This document shows, one piece after another, positions 9,088 to 18,396 of a DNA stretch of 64,000 bases (its first letter is position 1; every line of letters begins with the position of its first letter). The notes beneath the pieces are model-generated. The model searched no databases. It was not told the origin of the DNA and saw only the letters and a list, made by a program, of their open reading frames with translations. The position numbers and the translations under genes were made by a program. The DNA comes from Bradyrhizobium hereditatis (GTDB taxonomy: Bacteria > Pseudomonadota > Alphaproteobacteria > Rhizobiales > Xanthobacteraceae). The DNA is taken from assembly GCF_020329435.1 (NCBI RefSeq), contig NZ_JAGKJK010000012.1:124001-188000 (forward strand). Direction: 5' to 3'.

Positions 9088-9217
9088 GTCGTCCCTGCGA
9101 ACGCAGGGACCCATAACCACAAACGTTTGGGATTCGATTCGATGTAGCCCCAGCCTGCTACAAGGCTATCAACTGTGGTTGTGGGTCCCGGCTCGCGCTT
9201 CGCTTGGCCGGGACGAC
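9088..9217 (+). repeat. imperfect palindromic intergenic repeat
   Basis: The arm beginning GTCGTCCCTGCGAACGCAGG at 9088 is answered by the reverse-oriented arm TGTGGTTGTGGGTCCC...GGGACGAC at 9174-9217. This is a common Bradyrhizobium-type repeat. The right arm also encodes the tail of the adjacent minus-strand gene. Confidence 0.7.
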
Positions 9218-9894
9218 GGAAAAGTTTTATCCAGCATCAGATCGCAATACGCATACCCATCGCGCTCGACGCGTTCGCCTGTCTTGATCGGAATTCGCCG
9301 CGAGAACATCGGACCCGCGACCACGCAGGTGTGAAACTCGCCATTCTCGCCGCAGGGGTCGACGGCTTCAGGCAAATCGGCCAGCAAAGTCGCATCGAAT
9401 TTGCGCCCGGCAAACTCCACCGGCATCTTCTTCAAGTCGACGGTCGCGATGTGCGCTTCCAGCCCGCTTTCAATCATCTCGCGCGCCAACTCGCCCGTCG
9501 GCCGCTCCCAGAGCGGAAACACCGGTGTGATGCCGGTACCGGCCAGCTTCTGCTCGCGATAGGCGCGGATGTCGGCAAGAAAGAGATCGCCGAAGATCAT
9601 ATGCGTAACGCCATCGGCGACGGCCTGCGCAACCGCCTCGCCTATGCGCCCCTCATAGACTTCATTTGGACAGGGATAGGGGATCGGCACGATCCGCTGC
9701 GGCAGACCGGCGGCCTCGCACTGTGCCTGCAATATCTCCTGCCGCACGCCGTGAATCGAGACCCGGCCGAACGTCTCCGTCACCGTGGTCAGCGCACCCA
9801 CGACATCGAATTCGCCCGCGCGCATCACCTCATGCAGCGCGAAGGCCGAATCCTTGCCGCTCGACCAGGAGATCAGTGCCTTGGGACGGATCAT
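9169..9894 (-). CDS. Dph6-like ATP pyrophosphatase (adenine nucleotide alpha hydrolase)
   Basis: A 241-residue protein with the PP-loop SWSSGKDSA near the N-terminus, then VSIHGVRQEIL, PNEVYEGRIGEAV and GENGEFHTCV, all typical of the Dph6/diphthine--ammonia ligase-like family. Bacteria lack diphthamide, so the amidated or adenylated substrate is unknown. The ATG at 9894 forms an ATGA overlap with the upstream amine oxidase stop. The last 15-17 residues (PSSRPSEARAGTHNH) are translated from a palindromic repeat and are probably not functional. Confidence 0.85.
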   Translation of the reverse strand: MIRPKALISWSSGKDSAFALHEVMRAGEFDVVGALTTVTETFGRVSIHGVRQEILQAQCEAAGLPQRIVPIPYPCPNEVYEGRIGEAVAQAVADGVTHMIFGDLFLADIRAYREQKLAGTGITPVFPLWERPTGELAREMIESGLEAHIATVDLKKMPVEFAGRKFDATLLADLPEAVDPCGENGEFHTCVVAGPMFSRRIPIKTGERVERDGYAYCDLMLDKTFPSSRPSEARAGTHNHS

Positions 9895-11294
9895 CAGTTG
9901 ATCGGAGATGCCGAGCTGCGCCGCCGCTGCTTTAACGGCCGCGGCTCCGGCTCCGGATCCCTTAACGCGCCGATCCGTCGTAGCGCCGCCTCCGCCGCGC
10001 GCTCGCCGCTCTCCCAGGCGCCGTCGATCGTCCCCCACAGCGTTTCATGGGTGGCCTCGCCGGCGAGATAGATGCAGCCGAACGGGTCGGTGAGAACTTT
10101 TCGCGAGGATTGTGCGCCGGGACCGGCCGCCGATATTGCGCCGAGTGCAAACGGTGCCGCGTTCCAGCGCGTCGCGCTCGATTTCTTCACCGCGGCGGCC
10201 GCCTCACTCCCAAACAATTTTGTCAGCCATTCCACCGCAAACGCCACCATGGCCTTCTCGCCCTGCGCTGAGAGATCGCGGCCGAACGAGCCGCCGACAT
10301 CGATGGTGCAGAGCGATGAGCCGCCGATGTTGGCGAATATCAGCCCCGTCCTGGTCGAATCGCTCTTCTCGATGACGATGTCGTCGCGCGCCAGGCCCAG
10401 CGGATTGCCCGGCATCTGCAGTGCGATCCGGTCATAGCTGCCCAGACTCAACCTCGAGGCGGCCTCGAGCGTTTTCTTGGGGATGTCGGGAGCGAACTTG
10501 ATATTGCCCGCCGCCAGTACGTTGGTCGATACGGTGATGACGGCGGCGCGTGCCGCGATTTTGCCGGCCGGTGTTTCCACGCTGGCGTCGCGATTGCTCC
10601 AGACGATGCGACCAGCCGGCGTCGACAGCGATACCGGCACCTGCTCGCCGAGCTTTGCGATCAGCGTGCCGAGCCCCTGGCGGCAGGCGATCGCAGTATT
10701 GCGATCTAGCGCGCGAGCCTTGTCGCCGACCGAGAGGTCCCTCAAATCCTTACCCGCGAGATTGGCCCCTAGTAGAAATTCCGCTGTGCCGGCCCAATCG
10801 CCGATTTCCTTCGGCATCACCGACGCGCAGGAGACATCGGACCGCCGCGCGGCTTCATCAATGGCGCGGTTGGCGCGCACCAGCGCTGCAAGAAATTCCT
10901 CGGTCTCGCCAGCGCGCGCATAGCGGCGGCCGATGCGGATCTTCTGTCCCGACGGCGCGCTCGTGATCTCGAGGCCGGCAGCTCGCGCCAGCTTGATCAT
11001 CGGATTGGTTTCGGGATTGTGCATCCAGCGCGCGCCGCGATCGAACGGCGCGTCGAACGTCGACGTATCAGTCTGGCAGCGGCCGCCGATCTGGCTTGCC
11101 GCTTCCACGACGATCACCCTGCGGTTGGCTGCCATGATCCGCCGCGCCGCAGCAATGCCGGCGGCACCTGCGCCGATCACGACGATGTCGGCATCCCGCG
11201 GCAAGGGTGCTGCTCCCACACGTCCCCCGGAGAAAACCGGGACCATCGCCAGGCCTGCGGACGCCGACAGAAAAGTGCGGCGGGTCAATGTCAT
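9894..11294 (-). CDS. FAD-dependent amine oxidase, Tat-exported
   Basis: A 466-residue flavoprotein. A twin-arginine signal (TRRTFLSASAG) precedes the dinucleotide-binding motif VVIGAGAAGIAAARR and the GG-doublet IGGRCQT. The C-terminal FAD motif is IYLAGEATHETLWGTIDGAWESG. This is the flavin monoamine oxidase architecture; the amine substrate is unknown. The signal implies folded export to the periplasm. It is translationally coupled to the downstream Dph6-like gene by a four-base overlap, suggesting a shared pathway. Confidence 0.88.
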   Translation of the reverse strand: MTLTRRTFLSASAGLAMVPVFSGGRVGAAPLPRDADIVVIGAGAAGIAAARRIMAANRRVIVVEAASQIGGRCQTDTSTFDAPFDRGARWMHNPETNPMIKLARAAGLEITSAPSGQKIRIGRRYARAGETEEFLAALVRANRAIDEAARRSDVSCASVMPKEIGDWAGTAEFLLGANLAGKDLRDLSVGDKARALDRNTAIACRQGLGTLIAKLGEQVPVSLSTPAGRIVWSNRDASVETPAGKIAARAAVITVSTNVLAAGNIKFAPDIPKKTLEAASRLSLGSYDRIALQMPGNPLGLARDDIVIEKSDSTRTGLIFANIGGSSLCTIDVGGSFGRDLSAQGEKAMVAFAVEWLTKLFGSEAAAAVKKSSATRWNAAPFALGAISAAGPGAQSSRKVLTDPFGCIYLAGEATHETLWGTIDGAWESGERAAEAALRRIGALRDPEPEPRPLKQRRRSSASPIN

Positions 11295-11484
11295 GTCATG
11301 GTTTCCACGGCCTGAAGGAAGCAGAGAACAGCTCGCGAACTGTGCCGCAACTCACGCCACGCAGCAACACTCATGGTAAATCAATCATGATTGATCCATC
11401 GATCGCGTGAACCAAATTGAAATGGCTTGCGACCATGATAAGGAAACAAAAAAAGCGGAAGAAAAGCCGCTCCGGGGGAGTTAC

Positions 11485-12483
11485 ATGGGCGTAATGCTCG
11501 ACACGATCGGCCAGTTGATTGCCCGCTACCTGCAGAAAGAGGTGCCGGGCTACGAGCCTTTCACACCCAGCGATCCCGAGCATCTACGCGGTGTCATTGC
11601 GGCCGGCGATGTGCTGCTAGTCGAGGGCAACAACCGCATCTCCGGCATCATCAAGTATCTCACTCAATCCACCTGGTCGCATGCCGCGCTTTATGTCGGC
11701 CCGATCGACGGCGCCAGCGAGCCCGATGGCGAGCCGCATGTGCTGATCGAGGCCAATATCGGCGAAGGCGTAACCTCGGCGCCGCTGTCGAAATATTATC
11801 CCTATCACACCCGCCTCTGCCGCCCGATCGGCCTGTCCTACGAGGACCGCACCACGGTGTGCCGCTATGCCATCAACCGCATCGGCTTCGGCTACGATAC
11901 CAAGAACATCGTCGACCTGATGCGCTACCTGATTCCGCTGCCGGTGCCGCAGCGCTGGCGACGGCGCATGATCGCGTTCGGCTCCGGCGATCCCACCAAG
12001 ATGATCTGCTCGGCATTGATCGCGCAGGCGTTCGACGCCGTGCGCTATCCAATACTGCCCAAGATCACCCGCGCCGCCTCACGGAAGGCACGGCGCGAGA
12101 TCCTGCATATCCGCGATTCCTCGCTCTACATGCCGCGCGACTTCGACATCTCGCCCTATTTCGAAGTCGTCAAACCCACCATCGTGCACGGCTTCGACTA
12201 CACGGCCTTGCACTGGGCCGACAAGCAGAAGCCGCTCGCGGAGGTAGCGGGCCAATTCGGTGTGTTTCCAGAGGTCAAGTCGCCGCCGCTTGTTCCTGAA
12301 GAGATTGACCAGGAGGCGCCGCTTCCGGTTGCGGCTGAAGAAGTGATCGTTGAAGAAGTGACCATCGAACCCAGGATGATCGAGCGCGTCACCGTGTCGG
12401 AACACTATCTTGCCGTCGAGTACGTGGCGGTCCGCCCGCCCGATCGCCGCATGAAGCCGCGCATACCGGAGCGAGTGGCCTGA
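11485..12483 (+). CDS. YiiX/NlpC-P60-like cysteine hydrolase
   Basis: A protein of about 332 residues resembling permuted NlpC/P60 (DUF830, YiiX/YebB-like) hydrolases. GDVLLVEGNNRISGIIKYLTQSTWSHAALYVG carries the conserved His, and the CSALIAQAF segment carries the Cys. The C-terminal 60 residues are Glu/Val/Pro-rich and low-complexity. The ATG at 11485 has GGGGGAG just upstream; a GTG at 11407 and an ATG at 11422 are alternative starts. Relatives act on peptide, ester or lipid substrates; the target here is unknown. Confidence 0.78.
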   Translation: MGVMLDTIGQLIARYLQKEVPGYEPFTPSDPEHLRGVIAAGDVLLVEGNNRISGIIKYLTQSTWSHAALYVGPIDGASEPDGEPHVLIEANIGEGVTSAPLSKYYPYHTRLCRPIGLSYEDRTTVCRYAINRIGFGYDTKNIVDLMRYLIPLPVPQRWRRRMIAFGSGDPTKMICSALIAQAFDAVRYPILPKITRAASRKARREILHIRDSSLYMPRDFDISPYFEVVKPTIVHGFDYTALHWADKQKPLAEVAGQFGVFPEVKSPPLVPEEIDQEAPLPVAAEEVIVEEVTIEPRMIERVTVSEHYLAVEYVAVRPPDRRMKPRIPERVA

Positions 12484-12488
12484 TATGA

Positions 12489-12565
12489 GTAGCCCGGATG
12501 AGCGAAGCGACATCCGGGGTCGCTGCGGCAGATTTCCCGGATGTCGCTTCGCTCATCCGGGCTAC
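12489..12565 (+). repeat. 30-bp perfect inverted repeat
   Basis: The arms 12489-12518 and 12536-12565 match perfectly over 30 bases around a 17-base loop and contain CGGATGAGCGAAGCGACATC. They lie between two convergent genes and could also act as a bidirectional terminator. Confidence 0.8.
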
Positions 12566-12571
12566 AAATCC

Positions 12572-14821
12572 CTAAAACCTCCCCGCTAGCGTCAGCCGCA
12601 CCGCAAGCGGCTCCGCCGGATGAACATGGCGGTCGGCGACGCCGCCGATCGGTTCGCCCGGCAATCGCGACAGATAGTAGTATTCGATCTGGTTGGTCTT
12701 CGCGTTGAAGAGATTGAGCACATCGAGCTGCAGCTTCAGCCCGTTGTCGAACCTGTAACCCGCGCGCGCATTGAAGATCAACGACGCTAGCGAACGGACG
12801 CTATCGTCCTCGATCAGGGGACGCGACCCGAAATAGCGCGCCCGCAGCGCGCCGAACCAGCCGGTCTCGCTGCCGAACGTAACGCCGCCGGCCGCTACCC
12901 AGGCAGGCGCGCCCGGGATGAAGTTGCCGGCGGGATCGAAATCGGTGAAACGGGCGCGCGTATAGGCGACGTCGAGATCGAGCCGCATCCACGGCAACAC
13001 CTGGTACTGGTTGGTCCATTCCACGCCGACTCGCCGGCTCGGCCGGCTGGCTTCAGTAGTCCCAGCGTCGCCGACGAACAGCAGCTCCGAATCGAAATCG
13101 AGCACGAACGCAGCGAGCGAGCTGGTGAGACCTTCGACCGCCTTGGTACGAACGCCGATTTCGGCGCCCTTTGAACGGACCAATAGCGGCACACGATCCT
13201 GCGGCGTCACCTTGTCGACGGGATCGACGGTGATCGTCGCGCCTCTGATATCGTTGGAGTGCAGGCCGTAGCCGGCATTGCCGTAGAGTTCGGTCTTGTA
13301 CCAAGGCCCGAACACTATGCCGGCTTTCGGACTCGTCATCGACGCCTGTGCATTCCCCGAATTCGCCGGCGTATCGCTGAGCACCCTTCCCGCGAAATAA
13401 TCCTCGCGGATGCCGATCGTGGTGCGCAGCCAGTCGGTCCAGCGCGCCGTCGTGTCAGCCCAGAGGCCGACATTGCCCTCCCTGACGCTGTCTTCGCGCA
13501 CGGTCGAAAGCGTCTCACGCTGCAAGGTCTTGAACAGGCCGACACGAATATCGTCGCCGCGCGTCTGCAGCCCGACGCGGGTCTGCGTTTCGATGCCGCC
13601 CACGCGTGCGTCGAAGGCATGGCTGGCGTTGAGGCCATAGACCGTGCGCCGGTCCATCTGGCTGAACTGATCGCCATTGACGGGGTCATCGAGGAAATAG
13701 GTGAAGTTGTTGTAGAGCCGGAGCGACGAGCTGATCGCGTAGGCATTGACCTTGCTCTGCCCGTACTCGCTGGACTGCGCCCAGTTGCTCGACAGCGAGA
13801 ACCGGCTCGAGACGCCACCGTCGGTCGGATCGAGCGTGCCGAACCGGCCTATTAAACTTTGATCGATCGCGCGCTGCGCCACCTGATCGGTCGAATTCCA
13901 GCCGTTGGAATAGGCCATCGCCGACAGCGCGAAGCCATCGGTCGCGGTACCCTGGCTATAACGCAGCACGCCATTGATCTTGCGCAAATTGTCCGGCACG
14001 TCCCACGGGCCGCTGTATTTGACGCCTTCGACAGCTGCGAGCAACGTGCCCGCACCGACCGCGGTCGATCCTGCCGCTAACCCACGGTGATAGCCAAAAG
14101 TGCCGTTGGTCGTCTCCAGAATGTTCTTCGGCAGCCGATTGACATAGTCGATTGCGACCGAACCGGCGGAGCCGAAATCGCCGACGTCGGCGAAATACGG
14201 CCCCTTCCGCACATTTACCGACTTGATCAGCTCCGGAATCAGGAAATTGATGTCGGCGTAGCCCTGTCCGTGGCCGTGGGTCGGCATGTTGACTGGCATG
14301 CCGTCGACGCTGATGGCAAGATCGGTACCGTGGTCGAGATTGAAGCCGCGCAGGAAATACTGGTTGGCTTTGCCTTCGCCGGAATGCTGGGTGACGATCA
14401 GCCCTGGTACCACCTCCAGCGCCTCGCCGGGGCGCGCGAACGGCCGGGCGTTCACCTCGGCGCCACTGATGGTCATGGCGCTCGCGGCGGTTGGTTGCAT
14501 GTATGCCGGCCCAGCGGTCGCGGAGGCGGACGTCACGCCGCCACTGACCTGCGGCGGCACAGTCACGGTGGGTTGAATTGCGGATGGATTTCGCGCGACC
14601 TGCTCACGATGCGGCGGCTTGGGACGGCTGAGCGGCCTCGTCTCAGGAGAATCGACGGTCACTGCGGGAAGCTGGCTCGAGCCCGACGCGACCGCGCTCT
14701 GCGCTACGGCTGGAGACTCCATGACCAACAACGATGCGGCGGCCGAAATTGCTCCCCAAACAAACCGACGCAACGCGCATGCCCCCGCATGATAACTGCT
14801 ACAATCGGCACACGACCGCAT
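12572..14821 (-). CDS. TonB-dependent outer-membrane receptor, probably for nickel
   Basis: A protein of about 749 residues from the ATG at 14821 (a GTG at 14842 is also possible). A signal peptide ends near ESPAVAQ, and a Pro-rich stretch follows. The plug domain contains EALEVVPGLIVTQHSGEGKANQYFLRGF and a His-bearing PTHGHGQGYADINF loop. A long beta-barrel ends in the terminal Phe typical of outer-membrane proteins. It is divergent from nikR, with a NikR-type operator between them. That supports nickel or a nickel chelate as substrate; this assignment comes from context. Confidence 0.88.
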   Translation of the reverse strand: MRSCADCSSYHAGACALRRFVWGAISAAASLLVMESPAVAQSAVASGSSQLPAVTVDSPETRPLSRPKPPHREQVARNPSAIQPTVTVPPQVSGGVTSASATAGPAYMQPTAASAMTISGAEVNARPFARPGEALEVVPGLIVTQHSGEGKANQYFLRGFNLDHGTDLAISVDGMPVNMPTHGHGQGYADINFLIPELIKSVNVRKGPYFADVGDFGSAGSVAIDYVNRLPKNILETTNGTFGYHRGLAAGSTAVGAGTLLAAVEGVKYSGPWDVPDNLRKINGVLRYSQGTATDGFALSAMAYSNGWNSTDQVAQRAIDQSLIGRFGTLDPTDGGVSSRFSLSSNWAQSSEYGQSKVNAYAISSSLRLYNNFTYFLDDPVNGDQFSQMDRRTVYGLNASHAFDARVGGIETQTRVGLQTRGDDIRVGLFKTLQRETLSTVREDSVREGNVGLWADTTARWTDWLRTTIGIREDYFAGRVLSDTPANSGNAQASMTSPKAGIVFGPWYKTELYGNAGYGLHSNDIRGATITVDPVDKVTPQDRVPLLVRSKGAEIGVRTKAVEGLTSSLAAFVLDFDSELLFVGDAGTTEASRPSRRVGVEWTNQYQVLPWMRLDLDVAYTRARFTDFDPAGNFIPGAPAWVAAGGVTFGSETGWFGALRARYFGSRPLIEDDSVRSLASLIFNARAGYRFDNGLKLQLDVLNLFNAKTNQIEYYYLSRLPGEPIGGVADRHVHPAEPLAVRLTLAGRF

Positions 14822-14860
14822 CAGTTCAGAGTACCCCAGCACCTCACGCTAGCAGGCGCA

Positions 14861-14888
14861 GTATGATGTTACAATAAGAATGTCATAC
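14861..14888 (+). promoter_or_regulatory. NikR operator
   Basis: GTATGA (14861-14866) and TCATAC (14883-14888) are separated by exactly 16 bases, matching the E. coli NikR operator GTATGA-N16-TCATAC. The site lies between the divergent receptor and nikR starts, so it could repress one or both when nickel is sufficient. Confidence 0.88.
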
Positions 14889-14911
14889 TGATGCCCTCGA
14901 CGGAATTTTCC

Positions 14912-15358
14912 ATGCAACGGATCACCATCACCATCGAAGACGATCTGCTCGCCGAGATCGACGCGGCGGCGGAGGCGCGCGGTTATCAGAACCGTTCCGA
15001 GATCATCCGCGATCTCGCCCGCGCCGGCCTGCAGCAGAGCGCCGAGGATGTCGCACCCTCCGGCCAATGCGTCGCCGCGCTGGTTTACGTCTACGATCAC
15101 GCCGCGCGCGATCTCTCAAAACGGCTGGTGCAGAGTTTCCACGGCCACCACGATCTGTCGCTGGCGACGCTGCACGTGCATCTCGACGACGATCGCTGCA
15201 TGGAAGTGACCGCGCTCAAAGGCGCGAGCGGCGAGGTCCGGCATCTGGCCGAACACGTCATTGCCGAGCGCGGCGTGCGCTACGGCCGCGTGGTAATGAT
15301 TCCGACGGGATCGGACAAGAAGCCGAAGACGCGCAAGCACGGCCACCGGCACGACTGA
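14912..15358 (+). CDS. nikR: nickel-responsive transcriptional regulator NikR
   Basis: A 148-residue ribbon-helix-helix repressor starting MQRITITIEDDLLAEID. The DNA-binding domain occupies about 1-48 and an ACT-like nickel-sensing domain follows. The four nickel ligands of the family are present as His77, His88, His90 and Cys96. The His-rich tail KHGHRHD may add metal binding. The ATG at 14912 gives the normal N-terminus; an ATG at 14891 abuts the operator and has no ribosome-binding site. It probably controls the divergent TonB-dependent receptor through the operator at 14861-14888. Confidence 0.93.
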   Translation: MQRITITIEDDLLAEIDAAAEARGYQNRSEIIRDLARAGLQQSAEDVAPSGQCVAALVYVYDHAARDLSKRLVQSFHGHHDLSLATLHVHLDDDRCMEVTALKGASGEVRHLAEHVIAERGVRYGRVVMIPTGSDKKPKTRKHGHRHD

Positions 15359-15445
15359 GGACTCATCAACTTAGCTGTGCGCCCGGAGCCACCAGGCGCG
15401 CATTCGCGTGACCCGTTGGCTCCATCCTGCTTACAGAGATTCGCA

Positions 15446-15721
15446 CTATCTGTCGGAGCGGCTGATCACGGCCATCAGTTCGGCGATCTTCTCGCGTTGG
15501 TCGGCCTTGTTGCCGCTGGTGATCGCGTGCTCGACGCAATGCGCGACGTGATCGCGCAGGACTTCCTCCTCGACCCGCCGCAGGGCCGCCCGCACGGCGG
15601 AAATCTGCGTCACGATGTCGATGCAGTAGCGGTCCTCCTCAACCATTTTTGAGAGGCCGCGGACCTGCCCCTCGATCCGGCTGAGACGTTTCTGACACGA
15701 TGCCTTGATGTCTTTTCGCAT
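15446..15721 (-). CDS. CsoR-family metal-sensing repressor
   Basis: A 91-residue all-helical DUF156 protein. The CsoR copper site C-H-C is present as Cys33 (RYCIDI), His58 (RDHVAH) and Cys62 (HCVEHA), which favours Cu(I) over the RcnR (Ni/Co) or FrmR (formaldehyde) patterns. It is divergent from a copper P-type ATPase, with a palindromic operator in the 51-base gap. When Cu(I) binds it should release DNA and allow the exporter to be made. Confidence 0.88.
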   Translation of the reverse strand: MRKDIKASCQKRLSRIEGQVRGLSKMVEEDRYCIDIVTQISAVRAALRRVEEEVLRDHVAHCVEHAITSGNKADQREKIAELMAVISRSDR

Positions 15722-15730
15722 GCGGCCTAT

Positions 15731-15747
15731 ATACCCCTACAGGGTAT
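15731..15747 (+). promoter_or_regulatory. CsoR-type operator
   Basis: ATACCC-CTACA-GGGTAT is a perfect palindrome of 6-bp arms with a 5-base centre, placed between the divergent CsoR-like gene and the ATPase gene. CsoR/RcnR-family sites are typically G/C tracts flanked by AT, as here. Confidence 0.7.
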
Positions 15748-15772
15748 GGGTTTCAAGTGCCGGAGCAAAACG

Positions 15773-18184
15773 ATGGACAAGAACAAAAACGCCGACGGAA
15801 ACGGCGCCTCAAGGAGCGGCTGTTGCGGCGGCCATGGCCATGGCGGCCACAGCCACGCGGCACATAGCCACCACGACCATCGGGCCCACGATACGGCTAC
15901 GGTGCGCGACCCCGTCTGCGGCATGACCGTGAATCCTGCGACCAGCAAGCATCGCTTCGATTACAAGGGCGAGACCTATCATTTCTGCTCGTCCGGCTGC
16001 CGCGCGAAATTCGCTGCCGATCCTCTCGCCTATCTGGAAAAAGACAAGCGGCCAAAGCCCGCCGTACCGGAAGGCACGATCTATACCTGTCCGATGCACC
16101 CGGAGATCCGTCAGGTCGGACCCGGAAGCTGCCCGATCTGCGGCATGGCGCTGGAGCCGGAGGTGGCAAGCCTCGATGCACCGCCCAATCCCGAACTCGC
16201 CGACATGACACGCCGTTTCTGGATCGGTCTCGTGCTCGCGCTGCCGGCGGTCGTCCTCGAAATGGGCGGCCATCTCGTCGGCGGCCATGGCTGGGTCGAT
16301 CAAACGCTATCGAACTGGATCCAGTTCGCATCTGCAACGCCCGTGGTGCTCTGGGCCGGCTGGCCGTTCTTCGTGCGCGGCTGGCAGTCGCTGGTGACGC
16401 GCAATCTCAACATGTTCACGCTGATCGCGATGGGCACCGGCGTCGCTTACGTCTACAGCGTCATCGGCACGGTTGCGCCCGGCATTTTCCCGGCCACGTT
16501 CCGCGGCCATGGCGGCGCGGTCGCGGTCTATTTCGAAGCAGCAGCGGTCATCACCGTGCTCGTGCTGCTCGGCCAGGTGCTCGAACTGCGCGCCCGCGAG
16601 GCGACCTCCGGGGCGATCAAGGCGCTGCTACAGCTCGCGCCAAAGACCGCCCGCCGGATCGGCGACGATGGCGATGACCACGAGGTCGCGATCGACACGC
16701 TCGCGGTCGGCGACAAACTGCGCGTACGGCCGGGCGAGAAGGTGCCGGTCGATGGCGCCATTATCGAAGGCCGCTCTTCGCTCGATGAATCGCTGGTCAC
16801 GGGCGAATCCATGCCCGTCACCAAGGAAGTCGGCAGCAAAGTCATTGCCGGCACGCTGAATCAATCCGGCGGCTTCGTGATGCGCGCCGAAAAGGTCGGG
16901 CGCGACACGCTGCTTTCGCAGATCGTGAAGATGGTGGCGGACGCGCAGCGTTCCCGCGCGCCCATCCAGCGGCTAGCTGATCAGGTATCCGGCTGGTTCG
17001 TGCCAGCCGTGATTGTCGTGGCGCTGCTCGCGTTCGGCGCCTGGAGCTGGGTCGGACCCGAACCGCGTCTGGCATTTGGCCTCGTCGCTGCCGTCAGCGT
17101 GCTCATCATCGCCTGTCCCTGCGCGCTTGGTCTAGCCACGCCGATGTCGATCATGGTCGGCGTCGGGCGCGGCGCACAGGCCGGCGTGCTGATCAAGAAC
17201 GCCGAAGCGCTGGAGCGGATGGAGAAGGTCGATACGCTGGTGGTCGACAAAACGGGCACGCTCACCGAAGGCAAGCCGAAGGTGATCGCCATCGTGCCAG
17301 CCACAGGCTTCGACGAAGCGGAGATTCTGCGGCTGGCCGCCACGGTCGAACGCGCGAGCGAACACCCGCTGGCCGATGCGATCGTACGCGCCGCCAATGA
17401 ACGCCATCTCGATCTCGGCAAGGTCGATGCGTTCGACTCGCCGACCGGCAAGGGCGCCACCGGCAAGGTGGACGGCAAAGCAATCGTGCTCGGCAACGCG
17501 AACTTCCTGCACTCGCTCGGCATCGACGCGCGTCCGTTGAACGACCAGGGCGAGCGCCTGCGCGGCGAGGGCGCGACCGTAATCAGTATGGCCGTCGACG
17601 GCAGGCTGGCTGGTCTGTTCGCGATTGCCGATCCGGTGAAAGCGTCGACGCCGGAAGCGCTGAAGGCGCTGGCGGCTGAGGGCATCAAAGTCATCATGCT
17701 GACCGGCGACAACCGGACCACCGCCAACGCCGTTGCGAAGAGCCTCGGCATATCAGATGTCGAAGCAGAAGTGCTGCCTGATCAAAAGAGCGCGGTGGTG
17801 GCAAAGCTGCAGAAGGCGGGAAAGATCGTCGCAATGGCCGGCGACGGCGTCAACGACGCGCCGGCGCTGGCCGCCGCTGAAGTCGGCATCGCCATGGGCA
17901 CCGGCACCGATGTCGCGATGGAAAGCGCCGGGGTCACGCTGTTGAAGGGCGACCTTGTCGGCATCGTCCGCGCGCGCCGCCTGTCAGAGGCAACGATGAG
18001 CAACATCCGGCAGAACCTGTTCTTCGCCTTCATCTACAACGCCGCCGGCATTCCGATCGCCGCTGGCATTCTTTATCCGACGTTCGGCCTGCTGCTGTCG
18101 CCGATCATCGCAGCCGCCGCGATGGCGCTGTCGTCAGTGAGCGTCGTCGCCAACGCGCTGCGGCTACGTCTGACGCGGCTGTAG
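15773..18184 (+). CDS. copA: copper-translocating P-type ATPase
   Basis: An 803-residue inner-membrane P1B ATPase that pumps Cu(I) out of the cytosol. In order: a His-rich N-terminus ([16 protein letters not shown]); a YHS domain ([11 protein letters not shown], about 45-90); a heavy-metal-binding motif (YTCPMHPEI...[10 protein letters not shown]); the A-domain [14 protein letters not shown] in the metal-site helix (about 447); the DKTGTLT phosphorylation loop (about 491); and [10 protein letters not shown] (about 689). It lacks the usual CxxC HMA domain. GGAG at 15762 fixes the ATG at 15773. Confidence 0.93.
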   Translation: MDKNKNADGNGASRSGCCGGHGHGGHSHAAHSHHDHRAHDTATVRDPVCGMTVNPATSKHRFDYKGETYHFCSSGCRAKFAADPLAYLEKDKRPKPAVPEGTIYTCPMHPEIRQVGPGSCPICGMALEPEVASLDAPPNPELADMTRRFWIGLVLALPAVVLEMGGHLVGGHGWVDQTLSNWIQFASATPVVLWAGWPFFVRGWQSLVTRNLNMFTLIAMGTGVAYVYSVIGTVAPGIFPATFRGHGGAVAVYFEAAAVITVLVLLGQVLELRAREATSGAIKALLQLAPKTARRIGDDGDDHEVAIDTLAVGDKLRVRPGEKVPVDGAIIEGRSSLDESLVTGESMPVTKEVGSKVIAGTLNQSGGFVMRAEKVGRDTLLSQIVKMVADAQRSRAPIQRLADQVSGWFVPAVIVVALLAFGAWSWVGPEPRLAFGLVAAVSVLIIACPCALGLATPMSIMVGVGRGAQAGVLIKNAEALERMEKVDTLVVDKTGTLTEGKPKVIAIVPATGFDEAEILRLAATVERASEHPLADAIVRAANERHLDLGKVDAFDSPTGKGATGKVDGKAIVLGNANFLHSLGIDARPLNDQGERLRGEGATVISMAVDGRLAGLFAIADPVKASTPEALKALAAEGIKVIMLTGDNRTTANAVAKSLGISDVEAEVLPDQKSAVVAKLQKAGKIVAMAGDGVNDAPALAAAEVGIAMGTGTDVAMESAGVTLLKGDLVGIVRARRLSEATMSNIRQNLFFAFIYNAAGIPIAAGILYPTFGLLLSPIIAAAAMALSSVSVVANALRLRLTRL

Positions 18185-18237
18185 TATGCTTTGGCCGCCG
18201 AGGGCAAGACGATACTCTTGCCGCGCAGACGGTGAGC

Positions 18238-18339
18238 TCCCTCCCCCCTTGCGGGGGAGGGCTAGGGAGAGGGGTGGCGGCAACGGCGGTGTTTGTGGCT
18301 TACCCCTCTCCCTAACCCTCCCCCGCAAGGGGGGAGGGA
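18238..18339 (+). repeat. 38-bp near-perfect inverted repeat
   Basis: The arms 18238-18275 and 18302-18339 match at 37 of 38 bases around a 26-base loop. The C-rich core is related to the repeats around the DUF559 gene. It lies downstream of copA and may help end transcription. Confidence 0.8.
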
Positions 18340-18396
18340 ACATACCTCCCGAGCCGCGATGACTTCGTTCCCACGCGAAGGAGAACGAAGCGCTTT

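Noticed and set aside
12489-12565. Inverted repeats such as this one considered as insertion-sequence ends
   Set aside because: No transposase frame or target duplication is nearby. The loop is only 17 bases, so it is a stand-alone palindrome.
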